This document shows positions 16,233 through 24,324 of a DNA stretch of 64,000 nucleotides, piece by piece. This stretch comes from JANPEZ01 sp031423155. Lineage in GTDB: Bacteria; Actinomycetota; UBA4738; HRBIN12. The notes beneath the pieces were generated by a model that did no database searches, was not told the DNA's origin, and was given only the letters and a program-made list of their open reading frames with translations. The stretch is from positions 41,037-105,036 of the forward strand of contig JANPEZ010000033.1 of the NCBI GenBank assembly GCA_031423155.1, in the 5' to 3' direction. Each line of letters begins with the position of its first letter. Position 1 is the stretch's first letter. Made by a program: the position numbers and the translations under genes.

Positions 16233-17659
16233 CCGCCCGGGATCGACGCCGGTCCTGGCCCGGGGTGAGGATCCAAGATCAGGGGCGGTAGCGGCTCCTG
16301 AGTGAAGTCGAACTCGTCGCGGAGGTCGCCCAGGATCTTCACGTCCTCCCGAACCGTCGGGCGCGAGTCGGGCCGTCCGTCGGTCTTCGGATCCAGGCGC
16401 TGCCCCCCGAGGAACAGGTCCTCGATGAACTTGAGATACGCGTCGAACGATAGGACCTGCGAGTCGATGCCGGGCTTGACCCAGGGGCTGATGACTATGC
16501 CGGGAACCCTTAGGCCATAGCCGTTCTCATCGACCCTCGGGGGCAGCACATGGTCGTAGAAACCGCCCCAGTCATCCCAGGTCAAGAAGATCGCGCTCGT
16601 GGACCAGTAGTCGCTTCGCATCACCGCGTTGATCATCTTCGTTACGTAGGTCTGTCCCTTCGTCAGTGGCGCCCCGTTCCCCGGGTGCTCGCTGATGCCT
16701 CCCCCACCCGGAACCAGCCACGAGACGGTCGGCAGCGTTCCGTCCTTCAACGAAGCCAGGAACTCCCCGTGGGTCTTGATGTTGTCGAACTGATCCGTCT
16801 CGTGCACGTCGGTGAAAGACGGCAGAGGGTTCTGGGCCGCGGTAGCCCCGTCGACGGGACAGGGCCTCTCTGTGCAGAGGGAGCCGCCCGGGTAGTACGC
16901 CCAGCTGACCCCGGCCTCGTGAAGCAGGTAGGTGATCGAGGTCCAGGCGTAGATCGGCGGGTGTGCCCCGATCCTCTGGCGATCGATCACGTCGTCGACG
17001 TAAAGGTCCGACCGGCAGCTCATCGGATCGAAGGGGTCCGAGCAGGTGGCCGACCACGCGGAGACCAGGAACAGATGCGCGGGCAGGGTCCACGAGTCCG
17101 TCGGAGCGAACATACGGTCCTGCAACAGGTAGTTGTCCGCGTAGGCCCAGTAGTTGGGGATCTCGCGAGCATCGTGATAGCCCATGACGTCGGGCTGGCC
17201 CTCCGGCCCCAGGTGACCCCCGCAGTCGGCAGGGGCGCGTGTCTTCGCACACGGGAAGGGACCTTCGCTGACCGCTCGCACGAAGCCGTCCATCTTCCCC
17301 TCGTTGACATCGATCAAGGCATGGGGGTGGGCGTGGGGCCCTCCGAGGTCGATCGGGGTCTCATCGTGATACGGCTTCGCGCAGCCGCCTGCAACCGGAT
17401 CGGGAACGCAGGTTGTGAACTTGCCCGACGCGTTGACCGGGAGACCGTCGGCTCCGGGGTAGGTGCCGAAGTAGTGATCGAAGGAGCGATTCTCCTGGAC
17501 GATGAAGATGACGTGCTGGATGTTGTCGAATCCCTTCAGCCGTTCCACCGGAGGGACCGTGGCCGATGGAGAACCGGGCGCCGGCTCTCGGCTCGTGGTA
17601 CAGGCTGCGAACGCCATGAGAGCGACGATCAAGGACGCGACAGGTCGGGGGCGGGTCAC
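16229..17659 (-). CDS. phosphoesterase-family lipoprotein (phospholipase C / acid phosphatase type), copy 1
   Basis: 476 residues from GTG 17659, whose short basic start, hydrophobic core and FAAC lipobox (C20) make a lipoprotein signal; an alternative ATG at 17710 would spoil it. FIVQENRSFDHYFGTYPGADG is the hallmark of PF04185 enzymes, with metal-binding Glu-Asn at its start. Later landmarks are NYWAYADNYLLQDRMF, PTDSWTLPAHLFLVS and LTWDDWGGFYDHV. Members cleave phosphodiesters of phospholipids or act as acid phosphatases outside the membrane. A close paralogue lies at 21832-23271. Substrate unknown. Confidence 0.9.
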   Translation of the reverse strand: MTRPRPVASLIVALMAFAACTTSREPAPGSPSATVPPVERLKGFDNIQHVIFIVQENRSFDHYFGTYPGADGLPVNASGKFTTCVPDPVAGGCAKPYHDETPIDLGGPHAHPHALIDVNEGKMDGFVRAVSEGPFPCAKTRAPADCGGHLGPEGQPDVMGYHDAREIPNYWAYADNYLLQDRMFAPTDSWTLPAHLFLVSAWSATCSDPFDPMSCRSDLYVDDVIDRQRIGAHPPIYAWTSITYLLHEAGVSWAYYPGGSLCTERPCPVDGATAAQNPLPSFTDVHETDQFDNIKTHGEFLASLKDGTLPTVSWLVPGGGGISEHPGNGAPLTKGQTYVTKMINAVMRSDYWSTSAIFLTWDDWGGFYDHVLPPRVDENGYGLRVPGIVISPWVKPGIDSQVLSFDAYLKFIEDLFLGGQRLDPKTDGRPDSRPTVREDVKILGDLRDEFDFTQEPLPPLILDPHPGPGPASIPGG

Positions 17660-17740
17660 GGGCGGCGACCCTATCAGGGCCCGGCGGGTTGCGCAGCCCA
17701 CCGGTAGCATGGGGTTAACTCGTCGAATGGAGAAGTCATC

Positions 17741-19204
17741 GTGGGGGCAATGGCACCGAACGACAGCAAGACCCTCGTCACCCTCATCCCAGGAGACGGG
17801 ATAGGACCGGAGGTCGTCGCCGCCGCGCGCCGGATCGTCGCCGCCGCCGGAGCTCCCATCAAGTGGGAGGAGACCGAGGCCGGGGCCGAGGTCTTCAAGA
17901 AAGGCCTGCCCTCAGGCGTTCCGGCCGAAACCATCGACTCGATATCACGCACGCGAGTGGCCCTGAAGGGTCCGCTGGAAACACCCATCGGCTTCGGCGA
18001 GAAGTCCGCGAACGTCACACTTCGAAAGCTCTTCGAGACCTACGCGAACGTCCGACCCGTACGCGAGATGCCCGGAGTAAAGACCCCTTACAGCGGCCGG
18101 GGCGTAGACCTGGTCATCGTCCGCGAGAACGTGGAGGACCTGTACGCCGGCATCGAGCACATGCAGACACCCGGGGTAGCCCAATGCCTGAAGCTGATAA
18201 GCGTCAAGGGCTCGGAGAAGATCGCGCGCTTCGCCTTCGAGTACGCCCGCAGTGAGGGACGCTCCAGCGTGGCGTGCGCGACGAAGGCCAACATCATGAA
18301 GTTCACGGAAGGGACGTTGAAGAGGGTCTTCGAGCAGGTTGCGCCCGAGTATCCCGAGATCGAGTCCTGGCACGTCATCATCGACAACTGTGCCCACCAG
18401 CTCGTCAAGAAGCCCGAGCAGTTCGACGTGATCGTCACGACCAACATGAACGGGGACATCATCAGCGATCTGTCCTCGGCCCTGGTCGGAGGCCTCGGGT
18501 TCGCTCCCAGCGCGAACATCGGCAACGAGATCGCCATCTTCGAGGCGGTTCACGGCTCGGCTCCGAAATACGCCGGAAAGAACGTGATCAACCCGACCGC
18601 GATGATCATGTCGGCCGTGATGATGCTGCGATATCTGGAGATGTTCGAACAGGCCGACGCGATCGAACACGCGATCGGTGTCACGCTTGAAGAGGGAGTG
18701 CTCACCGGCGACGTCCTGGGCTACGACCGCGGAACCCCGACCTCCGAGTACACGGACGCGATCATCGGCAACCTCGGTAAGCGCTCGCAGACCTGGACGG
18801 TGAGAGATCACACTCCTTTGAAACTCCCGGTGCTTCGATCGGACCCCGACTACGTAAGGCCGGCCTCCCGCGCCGTCGTTGGCATGGACGTCTTCATCGA
18901 ATCACCGCTCTCGGCAACGGAGCTGGGGGCCTCGCTCATGGAGCTATCCCAGGACACGAGGCTCTCGCTGAAGATGGTCTCGAGCCGGGGAACGAAGGTC
19001 TTTCCCCCCACGGGGGCGATCACCGACACGCTGGATCACTGGCGAGCCCGCTTCATCATCAAGGAGAGCCCCGGAGACCTACCCGACGAGGACGTGCATC
19101 AGCTCCTGGCAAGGATCAGCCGCCGCCACAAGTGGATGCACATCGAGAAGCTTCAGGAGTTCGACGGCGAACTCGGCTTCACCAGGGATCAAGGCGAGAA
19201 CTAG
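17741..19204 (+). CDS. icd: isocitrate dehydrogenase (Thermus/Rickettsia-type with C-terminal extension)
   Basis: 487 residues. LIPGDGIGPEV opens the beta-decarboxylating dehydrogenase fold; the substrate loop contains KSANVTLRKLFETYANVRPV, where Ser and Asn after K fit isocitrate; NMNGDIISDL carries the metal Asp residues and EAVHGSAPKYAGKNVINP the cofactor loop. About 150 residues follow the usual core, as in long bacterial isocitrate dehydrogenases. GTG 17741 has GGAGA at proper distance; the inner ATG 17750 does not. Coenzyme choice (NAD or NADP) is not decided here. It catalyses isocitrate to 2-oxoglutarate in the TCA cycle. Confidence 0.92.
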   Translation: MGAMAPNDSKTLVTLIPGDGIGPEVVAAARRIVAAAGAPIKWEETEAGAEVFKKGLPSGVPAETIDSISRTRVALKGPLETPIGFGEKSANVTLRKLFETYANVRPVREMPGVKTPYSGRGVDLVIVRENVEDLYAGIEHMQTPGVAQCLKLISVKGSEKIARFAFEYARSEGRSSVACATKANIMKFTEGTLKRVFEQVAPEYPEIESWHVIIDNCAHQLVKKPEQFDVIVTTNMNGDIISDLSSALVGGLGFAPSANIGNEIAIFEAVHGSAPKYAGKNVINPTAMIMSAVMMLRYLEMFEQADAIEHAIGVTLEEGVLTGDVLGYDRGTPTSEYTDAIIGNLGKRSQTWTVRDHTPLKLPVLRSDPDYVRPASRAVVGMDVFIESPLSATELGASLMELSQDTRLSLKMVSSRGTKVFPPTGAITDTLDHWRARFIIKESPGDLPDEDVHQLLARISRRHKWMHIEKLQEFDGELGFTRDQGEN

Positions 19205-19373
19205 GGTCCAAAGGCTCGACCTCGAGCAGCTGCAGCGCGGTCGAACCCCAGATAGAGGCGGCCTGGCGGATCCGCTCCTTCATCTCGGAGTCGCGCAGCT
19301 CCTCGGTCCTGGCGATCGCCTCGGCGATACCGGCGTCGTCGTTGGATGCGTCCTTCAGTCTCCTGCCGTACAT
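19179..19373 (-). CDS. hypothetical 64-residue helical protein, tail antisense to icd
   Basis: A short frame from ATG 19373 with a good GGAGG seven bases upstream. The product is charged and mostly helical (AEAIARTEELRDSEMKERIR) with a conserved-looking IWGSTALQLLEVEPLD end. The last 26 bases overlap the 3' end of icd on the other strand. I do not recognise a family. The strong ribosome site and non-repetitive composition favour a real gene; conservation is unknown. Confidence 0.45.
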   Translation of the reverse strand: MYGRRLKDASNDDAGIAEAIARTEELRDSEMKERIRQAASIWGSTALQLLEVEPLDPSSRLDPW

Positions 19374-19543
19374 ATGGCCGCCTCCCTCCGAGGAGTCGCT
19401 ATGCGACCTTTATCGGCTCGGATGCGGCCATACCTGAGTCCGGGTAGACGGAGATACCCGAATGGAGTAGAGGAACTCACCGGGGCCATGCCCTCGAGCC
19501 GGCCTGGAACCGCTGTTAACCTATGCCGCGCCGCGCCTCACGA

Positions 19544-19616
19544 GGTCCCATCGTCTAGAGGCCTAGGACACTACCCTCTCAAGGTAGAGACACGGGTTCG
19601 AATCCCGTTGGGACTA
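19544..19616 (+). tRNA. tRNA-Glu (anticodon CTC)
   Basis: Acceptor GGTCCCA pairs with TGGGACT, the anticodon stem is CTACC/GGTAG with loop CTCTCAA (anticodon CTC), and the T arm is ACGGG-TTCGAAT-CCCGT. Discriminator A at 19616 is followed by CCC, so the CCA end is not encoded, unlike the tRNA-Gln gene at 4286. Confidence 0.96.
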
Positions 19617-19654
19617 CCCCAACGCATTGCCGCAATGGCGAAGCGTGTGGTCTG

Positions 19655-21163
19655 ATGCCTGACCCCAGGATGAGGGCCGCCCCACCTATCCAGGCAAGGA
19701 GCATGGCGATCGCGACGTCCCGAAGGCTGCCGAAACTGACCATGATCGCCGCTATGGCGGTCGCTTCGGCGTCCTGCGGAGGAACCCCTGGTGCCTCGCC
19801 ATCCGCGAACACGACTGCCCCCACCGGCGTTGCAAGCACGGCCGCTCCGGTCCCGAGTTGCTTCGGCATGGCGCCCACGATCGTCGGCACGGCCGGCAAC
19901 GACGTGATCGAGGGTACCGACGCCGCCGACGTCATCGTCGGGCTCACGGGGAACGATTCGATCGCGGGGGTTCACGGCGGCGACCGGATCTGCGGCGGCG
20001 AGGGAGACGACAGTCTGATCGGGCTGGACGGGAGTGACAGGATCCGCGGCGGCCCGGGCGATGATGGTCTCTTCGGCGTTCACGGCAGCGACGTCCTGCT
20101 GGGAGGCGGCGGTACCGACGTTATGACCGGGGGCCAGGCCGATCCGGGCTCGGACCGGATGGTCGGCGGTCCGGGCGATGACTACCTGCTGAATGCCGGG
20201 CCGGGCGATGACCAGCTCTCCGGGGGAACCGGTGAAGACGTCCTAAGCGCCCACAACGACGCCGACTCCCTGTCCGGTGGGGGTGGCAACGACATCCTTT
20301 GGGCCGCGGAAGGAAGCGACGACGCCAACGGAGGCGCCGGCCACGATCGGATCTACGGCGGCATCGGCGACGACGCGTTGAGGGGCGGGACCGGAGACGA
20401 CATCGTCGACGGAAGCCTGGACACGAACTCGCTGAACGGTGGCGCCGACCAGGACTCCTGCCTACAGGGGAAAGCCACGGCCTGCGAGTCGACGAGCCCG
20501 AGCAGGCCTACCCCGCCATCGGGTGGGTCCTCCAGGTGCGCCGGGTTGAGAGCGACGATCGTGGGAACGCGAGGGAACGACTACCTGGTGGGGACACCGA
20601 GCTCCGACGTCATAGCCGGGCTCGGGGGCGACGATGTGGTGTCGGGTCTCGGAAGCGATGACGTCATCTGCGGGAACGAGGGCGACGACGTACTCCTGCC
20701 GGGTATCGGCAACGACACAGCTCTCGGGGGGGCGGGTCGCGATGGGATATTCGGCGATGCCGGCGACGACGCGCTCGACGGGGACGGCGGGGGTGATGTC
20801 CTGGTCGGCGATTCGGGCGATGACCTGATGCAGGGCTCGGGAGGCAACGACTTCCTGTCCGGTGAGAGCGGGGTGGACCGGCTGCTCGGCGGCGGGGGGG
20901 TCGACGCCATGCACGGCGGCAGCAGTTCCGATGTGATCCTCGGAGGCCCCGACGATGACGCGGCCTACGGCGGTGACGGGAACGAGACCATCCGGGGCGG
21001 CTCGGGCAACGATCACATGTACGGCGGCTTCAACGACGACTCGATCTTCGGCGGCACCGGCGATGACGTCCTGGCGGGCGATCGTGGGAACAACCCCATC
21101 GACGGTGGCGATGGTATCGACGTCTGCCTTGACAGCACGACGGTTACCGCCTGCGAGGGGTAG
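19655..21163 (+). CDS. RTX-repeat (hemolysin-type calcium-binding) lipoprotein with two repeat blocks
   Basis: 502 residues if started at 19655; a start at 19703 (MAIATSRRLPKL...) would give a textbook lipoprotein signal ending ASASC, but its AAGGAG sits only one base from the ATG. The rest is a run of GGxGxD nonapeptide repeats that fold into a calcium-filled beta-roll. Two blocks each begin with C, then TIVGTxGNDxxxGT, and end in a Cys-rich TAC-E stretch, separated by a Pro/Ser linker at about residues 285-300. Surface-exposed; partner and role unknown. No catalytic domain is attached. Confidence 0.88.
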   Translation: MPDPRMRAAPPIQARSMAIATSRRLPKLTMIAAMAVASASCGGTPGASPSANTTAPTGVASTAAPVPSCFGMAPTIVGTAGNDVIEGTDAADVIVGLTGNDSIAGVHGGDRICGGEGDDSLIGLDGSDRIRGGPGDDGLFGVHGSDVLLGGGGTDVMTGGQADPGSDRMVGGPGDDYLLNAGPGDDQLSGGTGEDVLSAHNDADSLSGGGGNDILWAAEGSDDANGGAGHDRIYGGIGDDALRGGTGDDIVDGSLDTNSLNGGADQDSCLQGKATACESTSPSRPTPPSGGSSRCAGLRATIVGTRGNDYLVGTPSSDVIAGLGGDDVVSGLGSDDVICGNEGDDVLLPGIGNDTALGGAGRDGIFGDAGDDALDGDGGGDVLVGDSGDDLMQGSGGNDFLSGESGVDRLLGGGGVDAMHGGSSSDVILGGPDDDAAYGGDGNETIRGGSGNDHMYGGFNDDSIFGGTGDDVLAGDRGNNPIDGGDGIDVCLDSTTVTACEG

Positions 21164-21169
21164 GTACGC

Positions 21170-21286
21170 ATGGGCAAGCGACCTCCATTCGATCGCAAGA
21201 AGGTCCGCGCCGTGCTCGAGACCATCTGGCTCATCATCTTCTTCCTCGGTGCGACTGCCTTCGTGGTCGTGAAGGTGACCGCATGA
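21170..21286 (+). CDS. 38-residue membrane-anchor peptide ending at an in-frame TGA
   Basis: ATG 21170, preceded by GAGGGGTAGG, encodes a basic start (MGKRPPFDRKKVR) and one membrane helix (TIWLIIFFLGATAFVVV), then stops at TGA 21284-21286. The next gene begins seven codons later in exactly the same frame with no stop between. Either this is a real micro-protein, or it is the detached N-terminal anchor of the 21308 gene product. Confidence 0.5.
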   Translation: MGKRPPFDRKKVRAVLETIWLIIFFLGATAFVVVKVTA

Positions 21287-21307
21287 CAGTGCGACCCCCC
21301 ACTGGGC

Positions 21308-21835
21308 ATGACGGGCGTTCCCGAATCGGAAACGGTCGTCGGTGAAGGCATAAGGGACATCCCCCCTCCGTGGCCTGTGGACAACGCGACCCTCGCGGCT
21401 CGGATGGATCGCATCGGCATGCGCCCTGTCGATCCGGACACCCTGGATCCCCAGCGCCGATATGTTCACATCGATGTAGTGATCGGCGGCAAGCCCGTTA
21501 CGGTTCCGGCCGACATCGGCATCGGGCCAGGTATCACCGCGCCTATCCAGACCCACGATCCCTCGGGAGTCGTCACGGTGATCGGTGAGGAGTCCTACTC
21601 GCTTCGAGCCCTCTTCGCGATCTGGGGCGTGCGGTTCACGGCCAACGAGATAGGAGACGTCTGCAACGAGGGCGGGCGTGTACTGAGGGTCTTCGTCGAC
21701 GGCAGACCTAACGTCGGCGACCTGCTCAACATCCCGTTGGTCGCGGACGAGGGGAACCAGGAGATACTCGTCGTCTACGGAACGGAGTCCGAGTTGCCCA
21801 GTCCCCTGCCATCGAGCTACCCGTTCCCCGACTAG
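21308..21835 (+). CDS. conserved actinobacterial-type exported domain protein, anchor cut off by a TGA
   Basis: 175 residues. The central part, HIDVVIGGKPVTVPADIGI...PIQTHDPSGVVTVIGEESYSLRALFAIWGVRF, resembles a small domain seen in actinobacterial membrane-anchored proteins in which a His pair and a THDxSG motif are kept. I cannot name its function. The frame has neither a signal peptide nor a visible Shine-Dalgarno at ATG 21308. The in-frame 38-residue membrane segment just upstream (21170) would provide the anchor, so the two pieces look like one gene broken by TGA 21284. Its stop overlaps the stop of the convergent phosphoesterase. Confidence 0.6.
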   Translation: MTGVPESETVVGEGIRDIPPPWPVDNATLAARMDRIGMRPVDPDTLDPQRRYVHIDVVIGGKPVTVPADIGIGPGITAPIQTHDPSGVVTVIGEESYSLRALFAIWGVRFTANEIGDVCNEGGRVLRVFVDGRPNVGDLLNIPLVADEGNQEILVVYGTESELPSPLPSSYPFPD

Positions 21836-23271
21836 GGGGTCGGGTCCAGGATGAGTGGCGGGAGAGGCTCCTGCGTGAAATCGAAGATCGTCGACAGGTC
21901 GCCCAAGATCGCCTCGTTCTCCCTGACGGTAGGCCTGGAATCGGGCCGGCCATCGGTTGCCGGGTCGAGGCGCTGGCCTCCCAGGAACCGGTCCTCGATC
22001 AACTTCAGGTAGGCATCGAAGGACAACACCTGTGAGTCGATCGACCCGGGCTTCACCCAGGGGCTGATCACGAGCCCGGGAACGCGGAGTCCGTAGCCAT
22101 TCCCCCCGGCAACCCTTGGGGGCACGACGTGATCGTAGAAACCGCCCCAGTCGTCCCAGGTCAAGAAGATCGCGGTCGACTCCCAGTCCGGTCCGTTCAT
22201 GGCCGCATTTATCATCCGGGTCACGTAAGCCTGACCGCTGCGGATCGGCGTCCCCGATCCGGGATGTTCGCTCGCCTGGTTCCCCGGAACCAGCCAAGAG
22301 ACCGACGGCAAAGTGCCGGAGGCCGCAGCCGCCGTGAAATCGTCGTGCCACTGGATCCTGTCGAGCTGGTCGTTCTCGTTGACGTCGACGAAGCCGGGCA
22401 GCGTGTTCTTCCCCGACGGCGTCGAACCGTATGGCCCCGCGGTCGAGTCGCACTTGACGCTCTTGTCCACGCAGGTGCCCCGGCCGGTGTAGTAGGCCCA
22501 GCTAACACCCTGTTCGTGGAGGAGGTATGTGATGTCGGTCCAGGCATAGATAGGTGGCCGCCCGTACCGATGCTGCTCGCCTTCGCCCCGAAGGTCCACG
22601 TTGGAACGACACGACATCGGGTCGGCCGGGTCGGAGCAGACCGCGGCCCATGCAGACACGAGGTACAGGTGCGCGGGCAGGGTCCATGAGTCGGTCGGTG
22701 CGAACATCCGGTCCTGCAACATGAAGTTGTCAGCGTAGGCCCAGTAGTTCGGGATCTCAGTCCGGGTGTGGTAGGCGAGGACGTCGGGCTGGTCTTCAGG
22801 TCCGAGGAAGTCCTCGCACCCGGCCTTGAAACGGTCGCCTGCACAGCTCGACGTCTGCTTGGCAGCCTCCCTGACGAAACCGTCCATCAGGCCGCCGTTG
22901 ATGTCGCCGATCGAGGCCGGCTGAGCGTGCGGCCCGCCCTCTGCGAACTGGTTCGTCGAGTGGTACGGCCGCGAGCAGTGTCCAAGGACGGGATCGGGGA
23001 TGCAGACCTTCGGAGTGCCGTCGGCTCTCATCGCGATACCGTCCGCGCCCGGGTACGTGCCGAAGTAATGATCGAACGAACGGTTCTCCTGAACGATGAA
23101 GATCAGGTGCTCGATCTTCTCCAACCCCGGAGGGACCGGCGTCGGCGTAACGGGGGGTGTTGGAGTGGTTGAACCCGGGCCCGAGCAGGCGGCCAGCAGC
23201 GTGAGCGCCGTGATCGTCCCCAGCCAGAGCCGGGATCGGCGACGCGCGAGGACCGGCCGACGTGCAGACAT
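21832..23271 (-). CDS. phosphoesterase-family lipoprotein, copy 2
   Basis: 479 residues with an Arg-rich start, hydrophobic core and LLAAC lipobox (C29), a Pro/Thr linker, then FIVQENRSFDHYFGTYPGADG as in PF04185 enzymes. It shares nearly the whole domain with the 16229-17659 product: NYWAYADN, QDRMFAPTDSWTLPAHL, DPMSCRS, LTWDDWGGFYDHV and QEPLPPLILDP near the end. Differences cluster in the loops around residues 250-320. Likely an outer-face phosphodiesterase or phosphatase. The pair flanks icd and the RTX lipoprotein. Confidence 0.9.
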   Translation of the reverse strand: MSARRPVLARRRSRLWLGTITALTLLAACSGPGSTTPTPPVTPTPVPPGLEKIEHLIFIVQENRSFDHYFGTYPGADGIAMRADGTPKVCIPDPVLGHCSRPYHSTNQFAEGGPHAQPASIGDINGGLMDGFVREAAKQTSSCAGDRFKAGCEDFLGPEDQPDVLAYHTRTEIPNYWAYADNFMLQDRMFAPTDSWTLPAHLYLVSAWAAVCSDPADPMSCRSNVDLRGEGEQHRYGRPPIYAWTDITYLLHEQGVSWAYYTGRGTCVDKSVKCDSTAGPYGSTPSGKNTLPGFVDVNENDQLDRIQWHDDFTAAAASGTLPSVSWLVPGNQASEHPGSGTPIRSGQAYVTRMINAAMNGPDWESTAIFLTWDDWGGFYDHVVPPRVAGGNGYGLRVPGLVISPWVKPGSIDSQVLSFDAYLKLIEDRFLGGQRLDPATDGRPDSRPTVRENEAILGDLSTIFDFTQEPLPPLILDPTP

Positions 23272-23319
23272 GGCGCAAACCCTACCCGGGAGAGGAAGTG
23301 GCGACGAACTTCGCGGATC

Positions 23320-23535
23320 TCAGTCTCGACGCGTCCCGATGACCGGGTTGGTGTGGCACTCGCAGATGTCGTCGGTGCAGCCGGTCTTGCGCTTGACCCC
23401 CGGCTCCCAGACGAGGTCGTGATCGTCCTCGGCGAACAGGTATCCGCACCCGCACCAGTAGCAGACGTCGTGCAGGACCTGGTGCCAGGTACCCAGAGAG
23501 TCCTGGCGCTCCGGCAGGCTGAGAGTCTTGGGCAT
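23320..23535 (-). CDS. Cys-rich mini-protein (CxxCGC / CxCH family), copy 1
   Basis: 71 residues from ATG 23535, with GGGGGAGG four bases upstream. The pattern is WH, then CYWCGC, a DD..VWEPG stretch, C-x4-C-x-C-H and a terminal NPVIGTRR. Cys spacing suggests a zinc or iron-binding knuckle. The product of 61629-61829 shares the same pattern end to end, which argues strongly that both are real genes. No named family comes to mind. It stands alone here, upstream of the amidase gene by 75 bp. Confidence 0.75.
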   Translation of the reverse strand: MPKTLSLPERQDSLGTWHQVLHDVCYWCGCGYLFAEDDHDLVWEPGVKRKTGCTDDICECHTNPVIGTRRD

Positions 23536-23610
23536 CTACCCTCCCCCATCTCACGCGGGGCCGCGCCCCTCGACCCTACGACTCCGCAGGCGCCTAGCCA
23601 AGCCTCTCCG

Positions 23611-24324
23611 CTAGCAATCCGGACTCCAAACCGGACCGGCTCCCGCCCTGACCCCCACGGAGCGCGCCAGATCCCGGATCCGGCCGCGGTAGATCTTCAT
23701 GTCGGGCCTGCTCCAGTCCGAGTGGGTCATGCACCTCCATTCCGGGTATCGCTCGCGGTGGTAGGGGCTGTCCAGGCTCTCCGCGTGCCCGATAACGTTG
23801 CCCACATTGATGTCGTACTTCTGCATCAGCCAGAGGGTCAGCGCCAGCGAGGAGTCCATCATCGCGTCGTTCCGCAGGATCTGGCTCTCGCTCGTTCCGA
23901 CGTGCTCGATCCCGATCGAGGTCTGGTTGATGCCGATCACATGCCGGCACCTGATCCTTAGCCTGACGAGTTGATAGATCGTTCCGTCGGTGTCGATGAT
24001 GAAGTGTGTGCAGGTCCCGGGAAGTTCCCCCAGATGCCTGGCGTTCGAGGCGAACGTTTCCCACGCCCCCGAGTAGGTCGTGCCGTCGGTGTAGTGCTCG
24101 ACGATGACACGCGGGCCGGTCAGATGCCAGGTCCGCCTGCCGTAGTGACGCAGCGAGTACGCGGCCATCTGGCGTTTGCGGTCGGCACCGAACGCGATGG
24201 GGTCCGCGGCGATGACCGGCTTGGAAACCGTTGCCGCCCTCGCGCGAACGGTCGCGGGTGAAGCCAGCGAGAACAAGGAGGAAATCACTGCGGCGGTGAG
24301 CAGCAGGGTCGCCGATCGCCTCAT
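23611..24324 (-). CDS. secreted N-acetylmuramoyl-L-alanine amidase (amidase_2/PGRP type)
   Basis: 237 residues with a Sec signal peptide (about 1-30, cleavage near ARA-ATV). RVIVEHYTDG, THFIIDTDGTIYQLV, INQTSIGIEHVG and VIGHAESLDSPYH are the conserved blocks of the amidase_2 fold, with His residues placed for zinc. It cleaves the lactyl-amide bond between MurNAc and the stem peptide, in wall turnover. The start overlaps the gltX stop by 4 bases, which makes translational coupling likely. Confidence 0.88.
   Translation of the reverse strand: MRRSATLLLTAAVISSLFSLASPATVRARAATVSKPVIAADPIAFGADRKRQMAAYSLRHYGRRTWHLTGPRVIVEHYTDGTTYSGAWETFASNARHLGELPGTCTHFIIDTDGTIYQLVRLRIRCRHVIGINQTSIGIEHVGTSESQILRNDAMMDSSLALTLWLMQKYDINVGNVIGHAESLDSPYHRERYPEWRCMTHSDWSRPDMKIYRGRIRDLARSVGVRAGAGPVWSPDC

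Noticed and set aside
16550..17707. 385-codon plus-strand frame opposite the first phosphoesterase
   Set aside because: No motif; the minus strand encodes a complete PF04185 protein with lipobox.
19655..21163. Regular DNA repeats resembling a tandem or CRISPR array
   Set aside because: Periodicity is 27 bases in frame and is fully explained by GGxGxD nonapeptide coding repeats; no constant spacers.
21284..21286. Selenocysteine at the in-frame TGA
   Set aside because: No SECIS-like hairpin is evident after the codon, and no selenium genes are in the window; nonsense mutation or error is simpler.
20462..22453. 663-codon open frame on the minus strand through the RTX gene and the 3' part of the second phosphoesterase
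   Set aside because: It is the mirror of GC-rich repeats and of other genes; the residues show no family motifs, and the overlapping frames encode recognisable proteins.
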